64,000 bases of DNA from Algoriphagus alkaliphilus (GCF_900103735.1 NZ_FMXE01000002.1:1-64000), one strand, 5' to 3'; positions 26,694 through 36,525 are shown, counted from the stretch's first letter. The notes: generated by a model not told the origin, from the sequence alone. Numbers and translations: made by a program.

Positions 26694-28210
26694 TTCATCA
26701 TCCCCAATATCTCCTCTAAAAACTCTCGGGTATTGGAAAGTCTCGGCACTTTATGCTGGCCGCCAAGTTTGCCTTTTTTACTCAGCCAAGACTCAAAAAG
26801 TCCTTCGGGCGCCTGATGCATGACTGGAAGAGTCAGCGCCAAATCCTTGTACCGCTTCGCATCATAGTCTGAGTTGATTTGCCTGAGTTTTTCGTCCAAT
26901 AGACGCGTAAATTTGTCCAAATCAGCCGGAGGGGTACGGAATTCCACAATCCATTCATGTGCTCCTTTGGAGCCATTTCCCTCAAAATAAACCGGAGCAG
27001 CTGTAAAATTTGCAATGGTGGAGTGGGTTTCCTCTGCAGCAAACTGAATCGCAGCTTCTGCATTTTCTACGATCACTTCTTCACCGAAGGCATTGATGAA
27101 ATGCTTGGTTCGTCCTGAAATTCTAATCCGATAGGGAATCGTTGAAGTGAATTTGACGGTATCCCCTATTTTATATCGCCATAGTCCTCCGTTTGTGGAG
27201 ATGACCATTGCATAGTTTTTCCCGATTTCGACCTCTTTCAAGGAAATGACTTGTTCATTTTCTTTTCCCCACTCATCCATTGGGATGAATTCATAGAAAA
27301 TACCATAATCGAGCAGCAGTAACAATTCATCCGAATCAGGCTGATCCTGAATCCCAAAAAAACCCTCGGATGCATTGTAGGTCTCCATGTAATGCATCTT
27401 TTCTGAAGGAATCAACTCCTTGAACAAACTGCGGTAAGGCCCAAAAGCAACCGCCCCGTGGAAAAACACCTCCAGATTTGGCCAAACTTCCAGAATGTTT
27501 TTTGCCTTTTTCAGTTCGAGAATTCGCCGAAGCAACACGATAGTCCAAGTGGGAACACCCGCTATGCAGGTCACATTTTCGTTCATCGTCTCCCGGGCCA
27601 TCTTTTCGATCTTGGCTTCCCACTCCCCCATCAAAGCTGTTTCTAAGGATGGAGTTCTCGCATATTGCGCCCAAATGGGAAGATTTTGCATAATCACAGC
27701 CGACACATCTCCAGCCTTGGCAGTACCTTGGGGATTCAGTGGATTCTTCTCCAATGTTCCTCCGATGGTCAGGCTTTTGCCTGTGAAAAGCTTTGAGTCC
27801 GGATAATTGGAAACATACAGCGACAGCATGTCTTTTCCACCTTTGTAATGACACTCCTCCAGACTTTCCTCCGACACAGGAATATATTTACTTCGGCTGC
27901 CGGTGGTACCTGAGGATTTGGCAAACCATTCAATCTCAGTATTCCAGATCACATTTTGACTGCCCCGCATGGTTTTTTCGATAAACGGCTTAAAGGATTC
28001 GTAATCAAAAACCGGAACCTTCTCCGCAAAATCGCTGTAGGACATAATCCTGTCAAACTGATATTTTTTTCCGAATTCTGTCCGCTTCCCAGCTTCGATC
28101 AACTCTCGAAATGCAGCCTCTTGAACTTGGATGGGGTTTTTCTTAAAATTTTCGATTTGACCCATTCTATTTTTAAATATCCAGGTCATGAAGCTGTTGA
28201 TCACATCCAT
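26690..28210 (-). CDS. GH3 auxin-responsive promoter family protein (acyl-acid amido synthetase-like)
   Basis: A 506-residue adenylate-forming enzyme of the GH3 family. The N-terminal FGKKYQFDRIMSYSDFAEKVP segment, the phosphate-binding AKSSGTTGSRSKYIP loop and the YNASEGFFGIQ motif match the family. Plant GH3 enzymes conjugate amino acids to hormones; the bacterial substrate is unknown. It begins right after the lptB stop codon and is followed, with a 4-bp overlap, by the broken lipoprotein gene. The recJ-lptB-GH3 order is one I recall from other Bacteroidota. A role in lipid or envelope metabolism is inference. Confidence 0.92.
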   Translation of the reverse strand: MDVINSFMTWIFKNRMGQIENFKKNPIQVQEAAFRELIEAGKRTEFGKKYQFDRIMSYSDFAEKVPVFDYESFKPFIEKTMRGSQNVIWNTEIEWFAKSSGTTGSRSKYIPVSEESLEECHYKGGKDMLSLYVSNYPDSKLFTGKSLTIGGTLEKNPLNPQGTAKAGDVSAVIMQNLPIWAQYARTPSLETALMGEWEAKIEKMARETMNENVTCIAGVPTWTIVLLRRILELKKAKNILEVWPNLEVFFHGAVAFGPYRSLFKELIPSEKMHYMETYNASEGFFGIQDQPDSDELLLLLDYGIFYEFIPMDEWGKENEQVISLKEVEIGKNYAMVISTNGGLWRYKIGDTVKFTSTIPYRIRISGRTKHFINAFGEEVIVENAEAAIQFAAEETHSTIANFTAAPVYFEGNGSKGAHEWIVEFRTPPADLDKFTRLLDEKLRQINSDYDAKRYKDLALTLPVMHQAPEGLFESWLSKKGKLGGQHKVPRLSNTREFLEEILGMMK

Positions 28211-28948
28211 CTATTTAAAAATTTTGCGTTTCAGCTCAAACTGACTGCCTAAGTAAACTTTACGAACCTGCTCATCGGCCGCCAATTCCTCAGCTGTTCC
28301 GGCTTTGAGTAGTCGGCCTTCAAACATCAGGTAAGCACGGTCAGTGATGGATAATGTCTCGTTTACATTATGATCGGTGATCAAAATGCCAATGTTTTTG
28401 GTTTTTAATTTGGCGACAATGGTCTGAATCTCTTCCACGGCAATCGGATCGACACCTGCAAATGGTTCATCCAGCAGTACAAACTTCGGGTCTACTGCCA
28501 AAGCCCGTGCGATTTCTGTACGCCTTCTTTCTCCTCCTGAAAGAACCATACCCAAGTTTTTCCGCACATGAGTCAAGCTGAATTCTTCCAAAAGGCTCTC
28601 CATTTTTTCCTTTTGCTGGACTTTGGGCAATTTGGTCATTTCCAGGACGGCAAGAATATTTTCTTCCACCGATAGTTTGCGAAAAACCGAGGCCTCCTGT
28701 GCCAGATAGCCTATTCCAAGTTTTGCCCGCTTGTACATGGGCAAGCTGGTGATTTCGTCATTTTCCAGAAAAATCTTGCCTTCATTTGGTTGGATCAACC
28801 CTACAATTATGTAAAAGGAAGTGGTCTTTCCGGCACCATTAGGGCCTAAAAGACCGACGATTTCCCCCTGCTCCACTTGCACGGAAATATCATTGACCAC
28901 ACGGCGGCCTTTGTAGATTTTGACGAGGTTTTCGGCACGAAGCATCAT
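28211..28948 (-). CDS. lptB: LPS export ABC transporter ATP-binding protein LptB
   Basis: The cytoplasmic ATPase that drives lipopolysaccharide extraction from the inner membrane with LptFG. 245 residues with Walker [11 protein letters not shown]-loop, the [15 protein letters not shown] signature and Walker [14 protein letters not shown], whose [11 protein letters not shown] wording is typical of LptB. I set the start at the ATG pair 28945-28948. A longer frame reaching 29035 runs into the recJ coding region and lacks conservation. It starts 1 bp after recJ ends and is followed directly by the GH3-like gene, so the three are one operon. Confidence 0.95.
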   Translation of the reverse strand: MMLRAENLVKIYKGRRVVNDISVQVEQGEIVGLLGPNGAGKTTSFYIIVGLIQPNEGKIFLENDEITSLPMYKRAKLGIGYLAQEASVFRKLSVEENILAVLEMTKLPKVQQKEKMESLLEEFSLTHVRKNLGMVLSGGERRRTEIARALAVDPKFVLLDEPFAGVDPIAVEEIQTIVAKLKTKNIGILITDHNVNETLSITDRAYLMFEGRLLKAGTAEELAADEQVRKVYLGSQFELKRKIFK

Positions 28949-28949
28949 A

Positions 28950-30674
28950 TCAGTCAAATTTGATGTCTTTAACGTAGAGTTGCAAGCTACTTTTATCACG
29001 AAAAAAATTCTCACGCATTTCCACGACCAAGTCAAAACGCATTTTCCCGCGAAGCATGTTGACGGTAGTCAAATCAGGGTCCTTTTCCCGATCGGCCATC
29101 CCAAATCCCAGACAAACGGGAGTAGTCACCTGACCGTCTTGGACGATTTTAAACCGCAAATGCCTGTCTTTCAGTACGGTGACTTCTTCAGCATAGACAT
29201 TGGAAATCTGGAAAACCGGCTCGGTATTGCCAGGTCCAAAAGGAGCCATCTGCTTCAAAATATTGTAAAACTTGTAATTGATTTGATCCAAAAGCAATAC
29301 ATCATCGACTTCTATCACTGGCTTCAGATGAATTTCCTCAATTCTGCTGCGAACCACCATTTCAAATTTTTCTTGAAATGCGGGCACATTTTCTACTGAA
29401 AGTGTCAATCCTGCCGCATACTTATGTCCTCCAAACTGATCCAAAAGATCGGCACATTCTGCAATAGCTTCGTAAATATCAAAGTCTACGACAGAACGCG
29501 CGCTTCCGGTTGCTTTGTTATTGGATTCGGTCAGGATGATCGTAGGGCGGTAATATTTCTCAATGCATCGACTCGCCACGATTCCGATCACGCCCTTATG
29601 CCAATCCTGCTTGAAAAGAACTGTAGAGTTCCACCGGGCAGTTTCTTCCTGAATGGCAAGCATTTCGAAAGCCTCTTTGGTGATGTTTTCGTCAAAGTTT
29701 CGACGGGTGGAATTTACCTCATCCACAAGCTTTGCCCGCTCTATTGCTTCGTCTAGATTGGGCGCAATCAACAGTTCCACAGAGGCCTTGGCATGCTCAA
29801 GTCTACCGGAGGCATTGATTCGGGGACCAATTTTGAAGACGATGTCCGAGATTTGAATATCCTTTTCGACTTTGGCCTGAAGGATCAAGGCCTTTAGTCC
29901 CGGTCTGGGAATATTGTTGATTCGGTCCAATCCGTAATAAGCCAAAATTCTATTTTCCCCGGAAATAGGGACAATGTCCGCCGCAATACTGACGACCAAG
30001 AGATCGAGGTAATTGTACAGATTGGATTCTTCGATTCCATTGGATTTGGCATAAGCCTGAATCAACTTGAAGCCTACTCCGCATCCACTCAATTCCTTGT
30101 AGGGATACTTGCAGTCTTTTCTTTTAGCATCCAAAACCGCCACTGCTGCAGGTAATTCATCACCGGGAGTATGGTGGTCACAAATGATGAAATCCACTCC
30201 AAGTTCAGCCGCCAATTTCACTTTGTCGATGGCTTTGATTCCGCAATCCAAAGCAATAATGAGGGAAATACCTTTTTCAGCAGCTACTCTTACCCCTCGA
30301 TCGGAAATGCCGTAGCCTTCCTTGTAGCGATCAGGAATATAAAATTCAACATTGGGATAGAAGGATTTCAAAAAGCCATACATCAAGGCGACCGCAGTCG
30401 TCCCGTCTACGTCATAATCACCATACACCATGATTTTTTCCTGATTCAAGACCGCCTTTTGAATGCGCGTGACTGCCGCTTCCATATCCTTCATCAGAAA
30501 AGGATCATGGAGTTGACTTAGACTTGGGCGGAAATAATCTTTTGCCTGATCGAAACTCTCCACGCTCCGATTGATCAGCATATTTGCGAGTGTAGGATTC
30601 ACATTGATTTCCTTACCGAGTCGCTCGATTACTGCTTGTGAGGCTTTGGGTTTTTGTTTCCAGACGTATTCCAT
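28950..30674 (-). CDS. recJ: Single-stranded-DNA-specific exonuclease RecJ
   Basis: A 5'-3' single-strand DNA exonuclease acting in recombination and repair, 574 residues, full length. DHH phosphoesterase motifs are visible: [11 protein letters not shown] with Asp86, Asp88 and Asp90, then ALDCGIKA, and DHH at 166-168. The C-terminal DHHA1 region has GATGSARS-like [10 protein letters not shown] and [12 protein letters not shown]. It is the first gene of the recJ-lptB-GH3 operon. Confidence 0.96.
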   Translation of the reverse strand: MEYVWKQKPKASQAVIERLGKEINVNPTLANMLINRSVESFDQAKDYFRPSLSQLHDPFLMKDMEAAVTRIQKAVLNQEKIMVYGDYDVDGTTAVALMYGFLKSFYPNVEFYIPDRYKEGYGISDRGVRVAAEKGISLIIALDCGIKAIDKVKLAAELGVDFIICDHHTPGDELPAAVAVLDAKRKDCKYPYKELSGCGVGFKLIQAYAKSNGIEESNLYNYLDLLVVSIAADIVPISGENRILAYYGLDRINNIPRPGLKALILQAKVEKDIQISDIVFKIGPRINASGRLEHAKASVELLIAPNLDEAIERAKLVDEVNSTRRNFDENITKEAFEMLAIQEETARWNSTVLFKQDWHKGVIGIVASRCIEKYYRPTIILTESNNKATGSARSVVDFDIYEAIAECADLLDQFGGHKYAAGLTLSVENVPAFQEKFEMVVRSRIEEIHLKPVIEVDDVLLLDQINYKFYNILKQMAPFGPGNTEPVFQISNVYAEEVTVLKDRHLRFKIVQDGQVTTPVCLGFGMADREKDPDLTTVNMLRGKMRFDLVVEMRENFFRDKSSLQLYVKDIKFD

Positions 30675-30780
30675 GATTCGAAATTACAAAAGTAATTGGG
30701 ATGAGAATTATCTTGACATGAGTTGGGGGGATCACCTGTTGGCGGACAATTTGGACTAAAAGTATCCTTTCTGAATGGAT

Positions 30781-30972
30781 TTACTTCTGTTTTTGCTTTT
30801 GATACTGCCACCAGAAAAATCCGGGAAATATCAAAGACTTGAGCTTCCAGGCATTCTTTTCTCTAAAATTTAAGCCTGCATCCTGATGCACAGCACGATA
30901 CATCTTACCCGCCAATAGGCAATGGCCAATCAGCAGTACAAAAACGATCGCATAAATGATCAGTTCATTCAT
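30781..30972 (-). CDS. Small membrane protein, 63 residues
   Basis: One N-terminal transmembrane helix (about 3-21, IIYAIVFVLLIGHCLLAG) followed by a basic cytoplasmic tail ending QYQKQKQK. ATG start. It lies alone between prmA and recJ, all on the minus strand, about 105 bp from each. No family recognised. The codon pattern and clean start make it more likely real than chance. Confidence 0.55.
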   Translation of the reverse strand: MNELIIYAIVFVLLIGHCLLAGKMYRAVHQDAGLNFREKNAWKLKSLIFPGFFWWQYQKQKQK

Positions 30973-31067
30973 TTGGGAAGAATATTTGAAAAGTTATACC
31001 TCTCAAAAGTTTAACAGATGATCCGGTTTTTATTGGAAGGTTAACCACTTTTTAACCTTTTCACTCC

Positions 31068-31895
31068 TTAATCTTTTTGTAAAATGAGTGCCGCCCAGTT
31101 GTCTTTAGAAGATTTTTGTTGAAGAACCAAGCCATGAGGAGTCGCCGCAATAATCAAATCTTCGATGTCCTCTGTGTAAAATCCACTCAAAAGGAGAAAT
31201 CCCTTCGGTGACAGCAATCCTACATAGATCTGAATTTCATCGAGGAGCACATTTTTATTGATATTGGCCAGAATTATCTCAAAAGGCCCTTGGGGATTGA
31301 CCTCGCGAATAGTGCCAAATCCCATTCTGGTGCTTAAGCCATTCAAATCAAAGTTTTCGTTACCATTGTCCACACACCAGTCGTCGATATCAAAAGCTTC
31401 TACTTCCCTCGCTCCCAGCAGATGGGCCATGATGGCCAGAATGCCAGTTCCGGAGCCGATGTCTAAGACTCTTTTTCCGGCATGATCCAATTCTCCCTGA
31501 TGTCGAAGCATCTGATAGGTCGTGGCATGATGCCCGGTGCCAAAGGACATTTTGGGATTGATCACGATCTCGTAACTAAAGCCCGGCTGCGGCTGATGAA
31601 ATGAAGCCCTGACATACACTAAATCCCCAACTTCAATGGGATCATAGTTTTTTTCCCATTCTTCATTCCAGTTGACCTTTGGCATGACCTCCTCTGTTAG
31701 ATAGATTTCTGCTGCTTCCTGATAACCAGAGATGATTTCGGTGAATTTCTCCCTGTCAAAATTACCCTGTAGGATATAGGCATCAATTCCCTCCTCGGTC
31801 TCTTGGAAGGAATCAAAGCCTATTTCCGCCAATTCTGCAATGAGTATTTCCCGGAATTCTTCCAGGCACTTGATCTTAAACTCCAGGTAATCCAT
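31068..31895 (-). CDS. prmA: Ribosomal protein L11 methyltransferase
   Basis: An AdoMet-dependent enzyme that methylates ribosomal protein L11, 275 residues. The N-terminal L11-binding domain leads into a Rossmann methyltransferase with MSFGTGHHATTYQML, motif I VLDIGSGTGILAI and the post-motif NINKNVLL. The ATG at 31895 (DYLEFKIKCLEEF) is chosen over an upstream frame at 31943 because it matches the usual N-terminus. It lies 87 bp downstream of tpiA on the same strand, with a hairpin between them. Confidence 0.93.
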   Translation of the reverse strand: MDYLEFKIKCLEEFREILIAELAEIGFDSFQETEEGIDAYILQGNFDREKFTEIISGYQEAAEIYLTEEVMPKVNWNEEWEKNYDPIEVGDLVYVRASFHQPQPGFSYEIVINPKMSFGTGHHATTYQMLRHQGELDHAGKRVLDIGSGTGILAIMAHLLGAREVEAFDIDDWCVDNGNENFDLNGLSTRMGFGTIREVNPQGPFEIILANINKNVLLDEIQIYVGLLSPKGFLLLSGFYTEDIEDLIIAATPHGLVLQQKSSKDNWAALILQKD

Positions 31896-31926
31896 GGGAT
31901 TGGGTAATGAAAATGTAAATAATATA

Positions 31927-31950
31927 CAGGTCTGCTTGGACACAGACCTG
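31927..31950 (-). terminator. Hairpin between tpiA and prmA
   Basis: An 8-bp perfect stem (CAGGTCTG 31927-31934 with CAGACCTG 31943-31950) with an 8-nt loop. On the minus strand it follows the tpiA stop and is succeeded by an AT-rich but not T-only stretch, so it is a weak terminator or attenuator. Confidence 0.4.
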
Positions 31951-31982
31951 CTATAATTGTGTTGGTTGATTTTAAATGGTTT

Positions 31983-32744
31983 TTAAAAGGACTTGGCGAT
32001 ATCAATGAAGTCTCTAGACTTAAGAGAAGCACCTCCTATCAGTCCACCATCTACATCTTCTTTAGAGAAAAGCTCTTTGGCGTTTCCCGGATTTGCACTA
32101 CCCCCATAGAGTATTGAGGTATTGTTGGCCAATTCCTTACCAAACTTAGAGGCAATATGCCTTCTCAACGCAGCATGCATTTCTTGGGCTTGATCAGCCG
32201 TGGCAGTTTTGCCGGTTCCGATGGCCCAGATGGGTTCGTATGCAATCACCACTTTTGCCATGTCTTCAGGACTCAAATCAAAAAGGCTCGCCGTCAACTG
32301 GAATTTCACGTTGGATTCGTGGGTTCCGGCCATTCGGATTTCCAAGGATTCTCCACAGCAAAAAATCGGGGTCAATCCATGAGCAAGAGCCTGCTTTACT
32401 TTCAGGGCCAATAATTCATTGTCCTCTTTAAAATATTCTCTTCGCTCAGAGTGACCCAAAATCACATATTGAACGCCGAAAGAAGCTAAGATTTTGGCAG
32501 AAACTTCACCTGTAAACGCTCCTGATTCCATTGCGGAGCAATTTTGAGTGCCGAGTGCAATACCGGGAGTATCGCCAATCAGTTTTTTGACAGGAAAAAT
32601 ATGGGGAAAAGGAGGGTTCAAGACAGCAATGACATCTTTCACGGCTTCGTCTTTAAACATATTTACAATTTCGGATGTGAGTTTTTGACCTTCATCAAAG
32701 GTCATGTTCATCTTCCAGTTTCCGGCAATGATTTTTTTTCGCAT
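31983..32744 (-). CDS. tpiA: Triosephosphate isomerase
   Basis: The glycolytic enzyme interconverting DHAP and glyceraldehyde 3-phosphate, 253 residues. The substrate loop GNWKMN (Asn9, Lys11), catalytic His98 in GHSERR, catalytic Glu170 in AYEPIWAIGTGKT and phosphate-binding YGGSANPGN are all present. The ATG at 32744 is the canonical start. A longer frame to 32870 crosses the divergent recX start and is rejected. Confidence 0.97.
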   Translation of the reverse strand: MRKKIIAGNWKMNMTFDEGQKLTSEIVNMFKDEAVKDVIAVLNPPFPHIFPVKKLIGDTPGIALGTQNCSAMESGAFTGEVSAKILASFGVQYVILGHSERREYFKEDNELLALKVKQALAHGLTPIFCCGESLEIRMAGTHESNVKFQLTASLFDLSPEDMAKVVIAYEPIWAIGTGKTATADQAQEMHAALRRHIASKFGKELANNTSILYGGSANPGNAKELFSKEDVDGGLIGGASLKSRDFIDIAKSF

Positions 32745-32815
32745 GGTAGGTATAAAATTTTGAGAGGTTGGAAAAATAGCGTGAGCTGAGGTACTTTGGG
32801 CTAAAATTACCAAAA

Positions 32816-33316
32816 ATGTCCGGTTGGGGAAAAAATAACCCAGATCAAGCTCCAAAAAAGTATTGGTCACTCGATGAAGCCAAAGGAAAACTCGAAACCT
32901 ATTGCGCTTATCAGGAGCGAAGTCAATGGGAAGTCAGGCGCAAATTGTACGAAAAAGGCATCAAGGGTGATGATGCCGAAGAATTGATCGCAGAAATGAT
33001 CGGAACTGATTTTTTGAACGAGGAACGCTTTGCCCGGGCATTTGCAAGGGGAAAGTTCCGGCTGAAGCATTGGGGGAGATTACGGATCACCCGAGAACTT
33101 AAAATGCGGGATATCAGTCCCCGATTAATTCAATATGGGCTTTCGGAGATCGATCCGGAGGAATACTACGATACCCTTTTGACCCAGACAGAAAAAAAGT
33201 GGGATAAGACGCTTGAAAAAGATCTCTTCAAAAAGCGATACAAAGTGATTCAATATTTGATGAGCAGGGGTTTTGAGCAAGACTTAGTGCAGGAGGCGGT
33301 TTCTGGTTTGCAGTAA
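32816..33316 (+). CDS. recX: Regulatory protein RecX
   Basis: A 166-residue protein with the all-helical RecX three-repeat layout: CAYQERSQWEVRRKLYEKG, then LNEERFARAFARGKFRLKHWGRLRI, then the C-terminal ISPRLIQYGLSEIDPEEYYDTL and YLMSRGFEQDLVQEAV. RecX modulates RecA filaments. recA is not in the window. It is divergent from tpiA with a 71-bp shared promoter gap. ATG start. Sure of family, less of regulation. Confidence 0.9.
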   Translation: MSGWGKNNPDQAPKKYWSLDEAKGKLETYCAYQERSQWEVRRKLYEKGIKGDDAEELIAEMIGTDFLNEERFARAFARGKFRLKHWGRLRITRELKMRDISPRLIQYGLSEIDPEEYYDTLLTQTEKKWDKTLEKDLFKKRYKVIQYLMSRGFEQDLVQEAVSGLQ

Positions 33317-33330
33317 GCAAGATTTCAGAT

Positions 33331-33360
33331 TGTCAACAGACCACAGTCCACGGTCGACAG
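33331..33360 (-). repeat. Dispersed GTGGAC/GTTGAC repeat, left copy
   Basis: On the minus strand this reads CTGTCGACCGTGGACTGTGG followed by TCTGTTGACA. It is the left of two oppositely oriented, imperfect copies bracketing the four-helix-bundle gene. A third relative lies at 36608-36636. Confidence 0.5.
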
Positions 33361-33415
33361 CCTGCACAAAGGACTTAAGATTTTTATTTCATAAATTCAT
33401 CCAAACTTTTTTCCT

Positions 33416-33770
33416 ATGGCATTCAAATTCGAAGAACTACGGGTTTGGGAACTTTCCATCAACTTAGCAACCGAAATTAACGGACTTATAAAAACTTTTC
33501 CTTCTGAAGAAAGATTTGTGCTATCGTCTCAAATTCAACGGGCTGCAGATTCAGTTGCATTAAACATAGCAGAAGGGTCTACAGGCCAATCCAACGCAGA
33601 ATTCAAAAAAATTCCTTGGGTATTCCAACCGATCAGCAATAGAAGTGGTTTGTTGTCTTCACCTAGGGCGAAAAAGAAACCTAATTCAGGAAGAAGCCTT
33701 TTTCAAACTCTATTCTTCCTATGAGCTGTTGATTAAAAAAATTCAAGCCTTAAAAAATTCAATAGCTTAA
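33416..33770 (+). pseudogene. Four-helix-bundle (23S rRNA intervening-sequence-type) protein, frameshifted
   Basis: ATG at 33416 opens a protein of the S23/IVP four-helix-bundle family (FKFEELRVWELSINLA, SSQIQRAADSVALNIAEG). After NAEFKK the frame shifts inside an A7 tract at 33605-33611. With six A residues the product continues FLGYSNRSAIEVVCCLHL and runs to ELLIKKIQALKNSIA and TAA at 33768, a normal ~118-residue family member. As read it instead ends at 33724 with an unrelated tail. The lesion is one base in a homopolymer, so it is either recent, slippage-variable or an assembly error. Inverted repeat copies flank the gene. Confidence 0.85.
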
Positions 33771-33825
33771 AATTACTATGGCACAATGATAGAAAAAGGA
33801 CTGAAGTACTCGAATCGGAGCCGTG

Positions 33826-33850
33826 AACCGTCGTCTGTGGACCGTTGACT
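33826..33850 (+). repeat. Dispersed GTGGAC/GTTGAC repeat, right copy
   Basis: It reads AACCGTCGTCTGTGGACCGT then TGACT and overlaps the crtD stop codon. It shares GTCGTCTGTGGAC (13 nt exact) with the copy at 36624-36636 and is inverted relative to the left copy at 33331. Confidence 0.55.
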
Positions 33851-35312
33851 AACTTACCAATTCCGTCATAATCTTCGCCGAAAGCAGCGAAAGCGGAATT
33901 CCTCCTCCCGGATGCACTGAGCCTCCGCAGAAGTATAGATTTTTGATATCGGAGGAAAAGTTGGCGTGGCGCAGAAATGCAGCAAACTTATTATTTGAGC
34001 TATTGCCATACAATGCGCCTTGGGCGGAAGAAGTTTTGGATTCAATGGTTCTCGGATCCAGGATTTCTTCAACTTCAATCAGCGGTTCCAGGTCTGTTTT
34101 CAGAATTCTGCTGATTTTTGAAATGATGTTTCTTCTCGCCTCGGCGATCAGCTCATCCCAGTTTTGGCCTTTATTATTGGGCACATTGATCATGGTAAAC
34201 CAATTCATGCAGCCTGCCGGGGCATCGTCTGCTTTGTAAACCGAAGTGATATTGATGTACACGGTCGGATCGGAATAGATCGAGCCTTTATTGAAAATGT
34301 GATCAAACTCCGTCTTGTAATCTTCCGAGAAAAGAATGTTGTGAAGATCCAATTCCGGAAAATTCTTTTTGATGCCCCAATAAAAGATCAATGCCGAACT
34401 GGATTTGGGTTGGTCGAGCAGAAGTTTGGGTTGTTTTTGTTTTCGCAGGATAGTCTTGTAGGCATTGACCATGTCCATGTTGTTCACCAAGATATCCGAT
34501 TTGATTTCTTTGCCCTGAACCAGCACTCCTACTGCTTTTCCATTTTCTACCAATATCTCCTCTACGCGAGCATTGAAATGGAAGTGTACTCCCAGAGATT
34601 CCGCCAGTTTGTATAAACTCATGGTGATATCGTGCATCCCTTTTTTTGGAAAAAATGCACCGATGTTAAATTCCAGATGCGGAATGATATTCAGCGTGGC
34701 AGGAGTTTCATAGGGATTCGAACCGTTGTACGTGGCATATCGGTTGAAAAGCTGCACCAGTTTTGGGTGTTGAAACTGCCGCTCGTTGGCTTTATTCATG
34801 GTAGAAAAAATACCGAGCTTGCCCATCTTTAGATACGATTTCAGTGCCTGAGGATTGGTCCAGGTGCCGAACTTATGCAGGGACCGATGCATAAAAAGCG
34901 GTGCCAAATGATCATAGATAAAAGCCGATCGCTGAAGTGCTTCGCGAATATGACCTGCAGGCTCTCCTAATTTCGTTTCTACTTCCTCAGCAAAACGATT
35001 GAGATCCGCCCAAGCTTTCAACTTTTTGCCATCCTCCCAAAAATAATGACAGGCCACATCCAACTTGAGGTACTCGAAATGATCCTCGGTTTTTTGACCT
35101 GCCAAGCGGAAAAGTTCGGCTACCTGCTCGGGCAAAGTAAACAAGGATGGACCCGCATCGAAGCGATACCCTTGGATGAGGAGTTCCGAAAGTTTTCCTC
35201 CGGGATAGGCATTGGACTCAAACACTTCCACGTCAAAGCCTTTAACCGCCAAGCGAATGGAAGCCGCAATTCCGGCAATTCCAGAACCGACAACGAGGGC
35301 TTTCTTCTTCAT
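33849..35312 (-). CDS. crtD: Carotenoid desaturase, CrtI/CrtD family
   Basis: An FAD-dependent desaturase or oxidoreductase of the phytoene desaturase family, 487 residues. The N-terminal dinucleotide fold is VVGSGIAGIAASIRLAVKG, followed by ESNAYPGGKLSE and the FDAGPSLFTLPE segment that I associate with Bacteroidota 1-hydroxycarotenoid 3,4-desaturase (CrtD). The C-terminal FAD motif FCGGSVHPGGGIPLSLLSA is present. It would act at the membrane in carotenoid (flexixanthin/saproxanthin-type) synthesis. No other crt gene is adjacent, so the CrtD assignment rather than CrtI rests on sequence resemblance alone. ATG start. Confidence 0.85.
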   Translation of the reverse strand: MKKKALVVGSGIAGIAASIRLAVKGFDVEVFESNAYPGGKLSELLIQGYRFDAGPSLFTLPEQVAELFRLAGQKTEDHFEYLKLDVACHYFWEDGKKLKAWADLNRFAEEVETKLGEPAGHIREALQRSAFIYDHLAPLFMHRSLHKFGTWTNPQALKSYLKMGKLGIFSTMNKANERQFQHPKLVQLFNRYATYNGSNPYETPATLNIIPHLEFNIGAFFPKKGMHDITMSLYKLAESLGVHFHFNARVEEILVENGKAVGVLVQGKEIKSDILVNNMDMVNAYKTILRKQKQPKLLLDQPKSSSALIFYWGIKKNFPELDLHNILFSEDYKTEFDHIFNKGSIYSDPTVYINITSVYKADDAPAGCMNWFTMINVPNNKGQNWDELIAEARRNIISKISRILKTDLEPLIEVEEILDPRTIESKTSSAQGALYGNSSNNKFAAFLRHANFSSDIKNLYFCGGSVHPGGGIPLSLLSAKIMTELVS

Positions 35313-35616
35313 TTAGTTTGAATTGAAAGATGAAACTGGCGAATTGTGACTTGAGTTTTATTTTTCTTCAAAATAATTTCAATTTTTTTAAAATTTTTTG
35401 CTTTTGAAATTTTTCCACGAATTGAGGATTTATAGAAAAAACACTAGAATTATGGGGAAACTTTTTCTCGAAATATTACCAAAAAACCCATTTTTTAAGT
35501 TGGCATGAAAAATTGTACCTATGAATTTCTACTTTCTATCAAATTCGGTGAAAAACAATTTTAAAAACATTTTTTTGTATGTATTAATCATCTTAATTTG
35601 TTTCAAATAAAAAACT
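35313..35616. other. AT-rich divergent intergenic region
   Basis: About 300 bp of very AT-rich DNA between divergent crtD and the Cys-rich lipoprotein gene. A weak match to the Bacteroidota -7 box (TTAATTTG at 35593-35600, one mismatch to TAnnTTTG) lies 17 bp before the ATG, with TTG at 35575-35577 somewhat too close to be a standard -33 box. No gene seen. Confidence 0.35.
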
Positions 35617-36525
35617 ATGAAAAACTTTAAAATCAAATTTTTGGGATTAGCCCTTGCGGGGATGGTTCTGGGAGCGTGTAGCCAAATGGGTACGTACGAA
35701 AATGCTGACTTGATGAACGAGCAAGCAGAAGCAAATAAGGCGGGAGCAAAATTGACTCCTTTGGGTTCAGGTAATGAGAATGCCAGAACTTACTCGGCGA
35801 CTAATTGTGTAGACTTCTGCATTGATCTGGTTAAACCTGAGTATTCTATGCAAACTGCTACAATTTCTAATAATTCCGGTCCTCAGACCCGCGTATTTAC
35901 ATACACAGTTCACAACACACTCACAGGATTTGAATTGGCATGGAATTATGACGCAACTAACAATGCTGCCAGAAAGTTAAGAATAACTGTATCAGGTGCG
36001 GGATTTACATCCCCTCAAACATATACTTCTAATAAGGTGCAATCAGCTGGAAATGGTTCAAATTCATTCACTTTTGATGCATCATGGGCTGCGTGTGGCG
36101 TAGTTAACATAGTAGCAGTAATGCTTGATGGTAATAATGTTATGGTATCTGCACCAATAACCACTACTTATGGCCTAATAGGTGCATGTGGTGGCTGTGA
36201 TGAATCATTCACTTATGTTGACAACGGTGACAAAACCTATACTTTCACTTACACACCGGAGGAGAATATTGCCAATGCTGCATTAGTTTTCACTTTTGCT
36301 CAAGGAACTGCAATTTCTGGTCTTGATGCTTCATGGTCAGTAAATGGTCAGACTAGACAAAAAACAATGAGTCTTACATCTTGCACGTCTTATACATGGA
36401 CTGTGGCCTTGAATGGTAATTGTAGTGGCAATTCGAGATCTTCCAACGTATGGACAGACTTCAAAGTGAACGATGTTTCCAAGAAGAATAATCAAGAAGA
36501 TAAATTCACTCAAGTTTGTGACTAA
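35617..36525 (+). CDS. Cysteine-containing putative surface lipoprotein
   Basis: A 302-residue lipoprotein precursor: signal peptide ending AGMVLGAC with the lipid-attachment Cys at about residue 21. The mature part is rich in Thr, Ser, Asn and aromatic residues with alternating beta character. There are about ten cysteines in pairs (CVDFC, then IGACGGCDESF, CTSYTW, NGNC and a final QVCD), so disulfides in the periplasm or on the surface are likely. Two similar modules seem present, each around a FTYT(V/P) strand near residues 92 and 207. No recognised family. Monocistronic, with terminator-like structure in the IS element downstream. Confidence 0.75.
   Translation: MKNFKIKFLGLALAGMVLGACSQMGTYENADLMNEQAEANKAGAKLTPLGSGNENARTYSATNCVDFCIDLVKPEYSMQTATISNNSGPQTRVFTYTVHNTLTGFELAWNYDATNNAARKLRITVSGAGFTSPQTYTSNKVQSAGNGSNSFTFDASWAACGVVNIVAVMLDGNNVMVSAPITTTYGLIGACGGCDESFTYVDNGDKTYTFTYTPEENIANAALVFTFAQGTAISGLDASWSVNGQTRQKTMSLTSCTSYTWTVALNGNCSGNSRSSNVWTDFKVNDVSKKNNQEDKFTQVCD

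Noticed and set aside
28949-29035. Upstream extension of lptB
   Set aside because: It lies inside the recJ coding end, and the conserved LptB N-terminus begins at the ATG pair 28945-28948.
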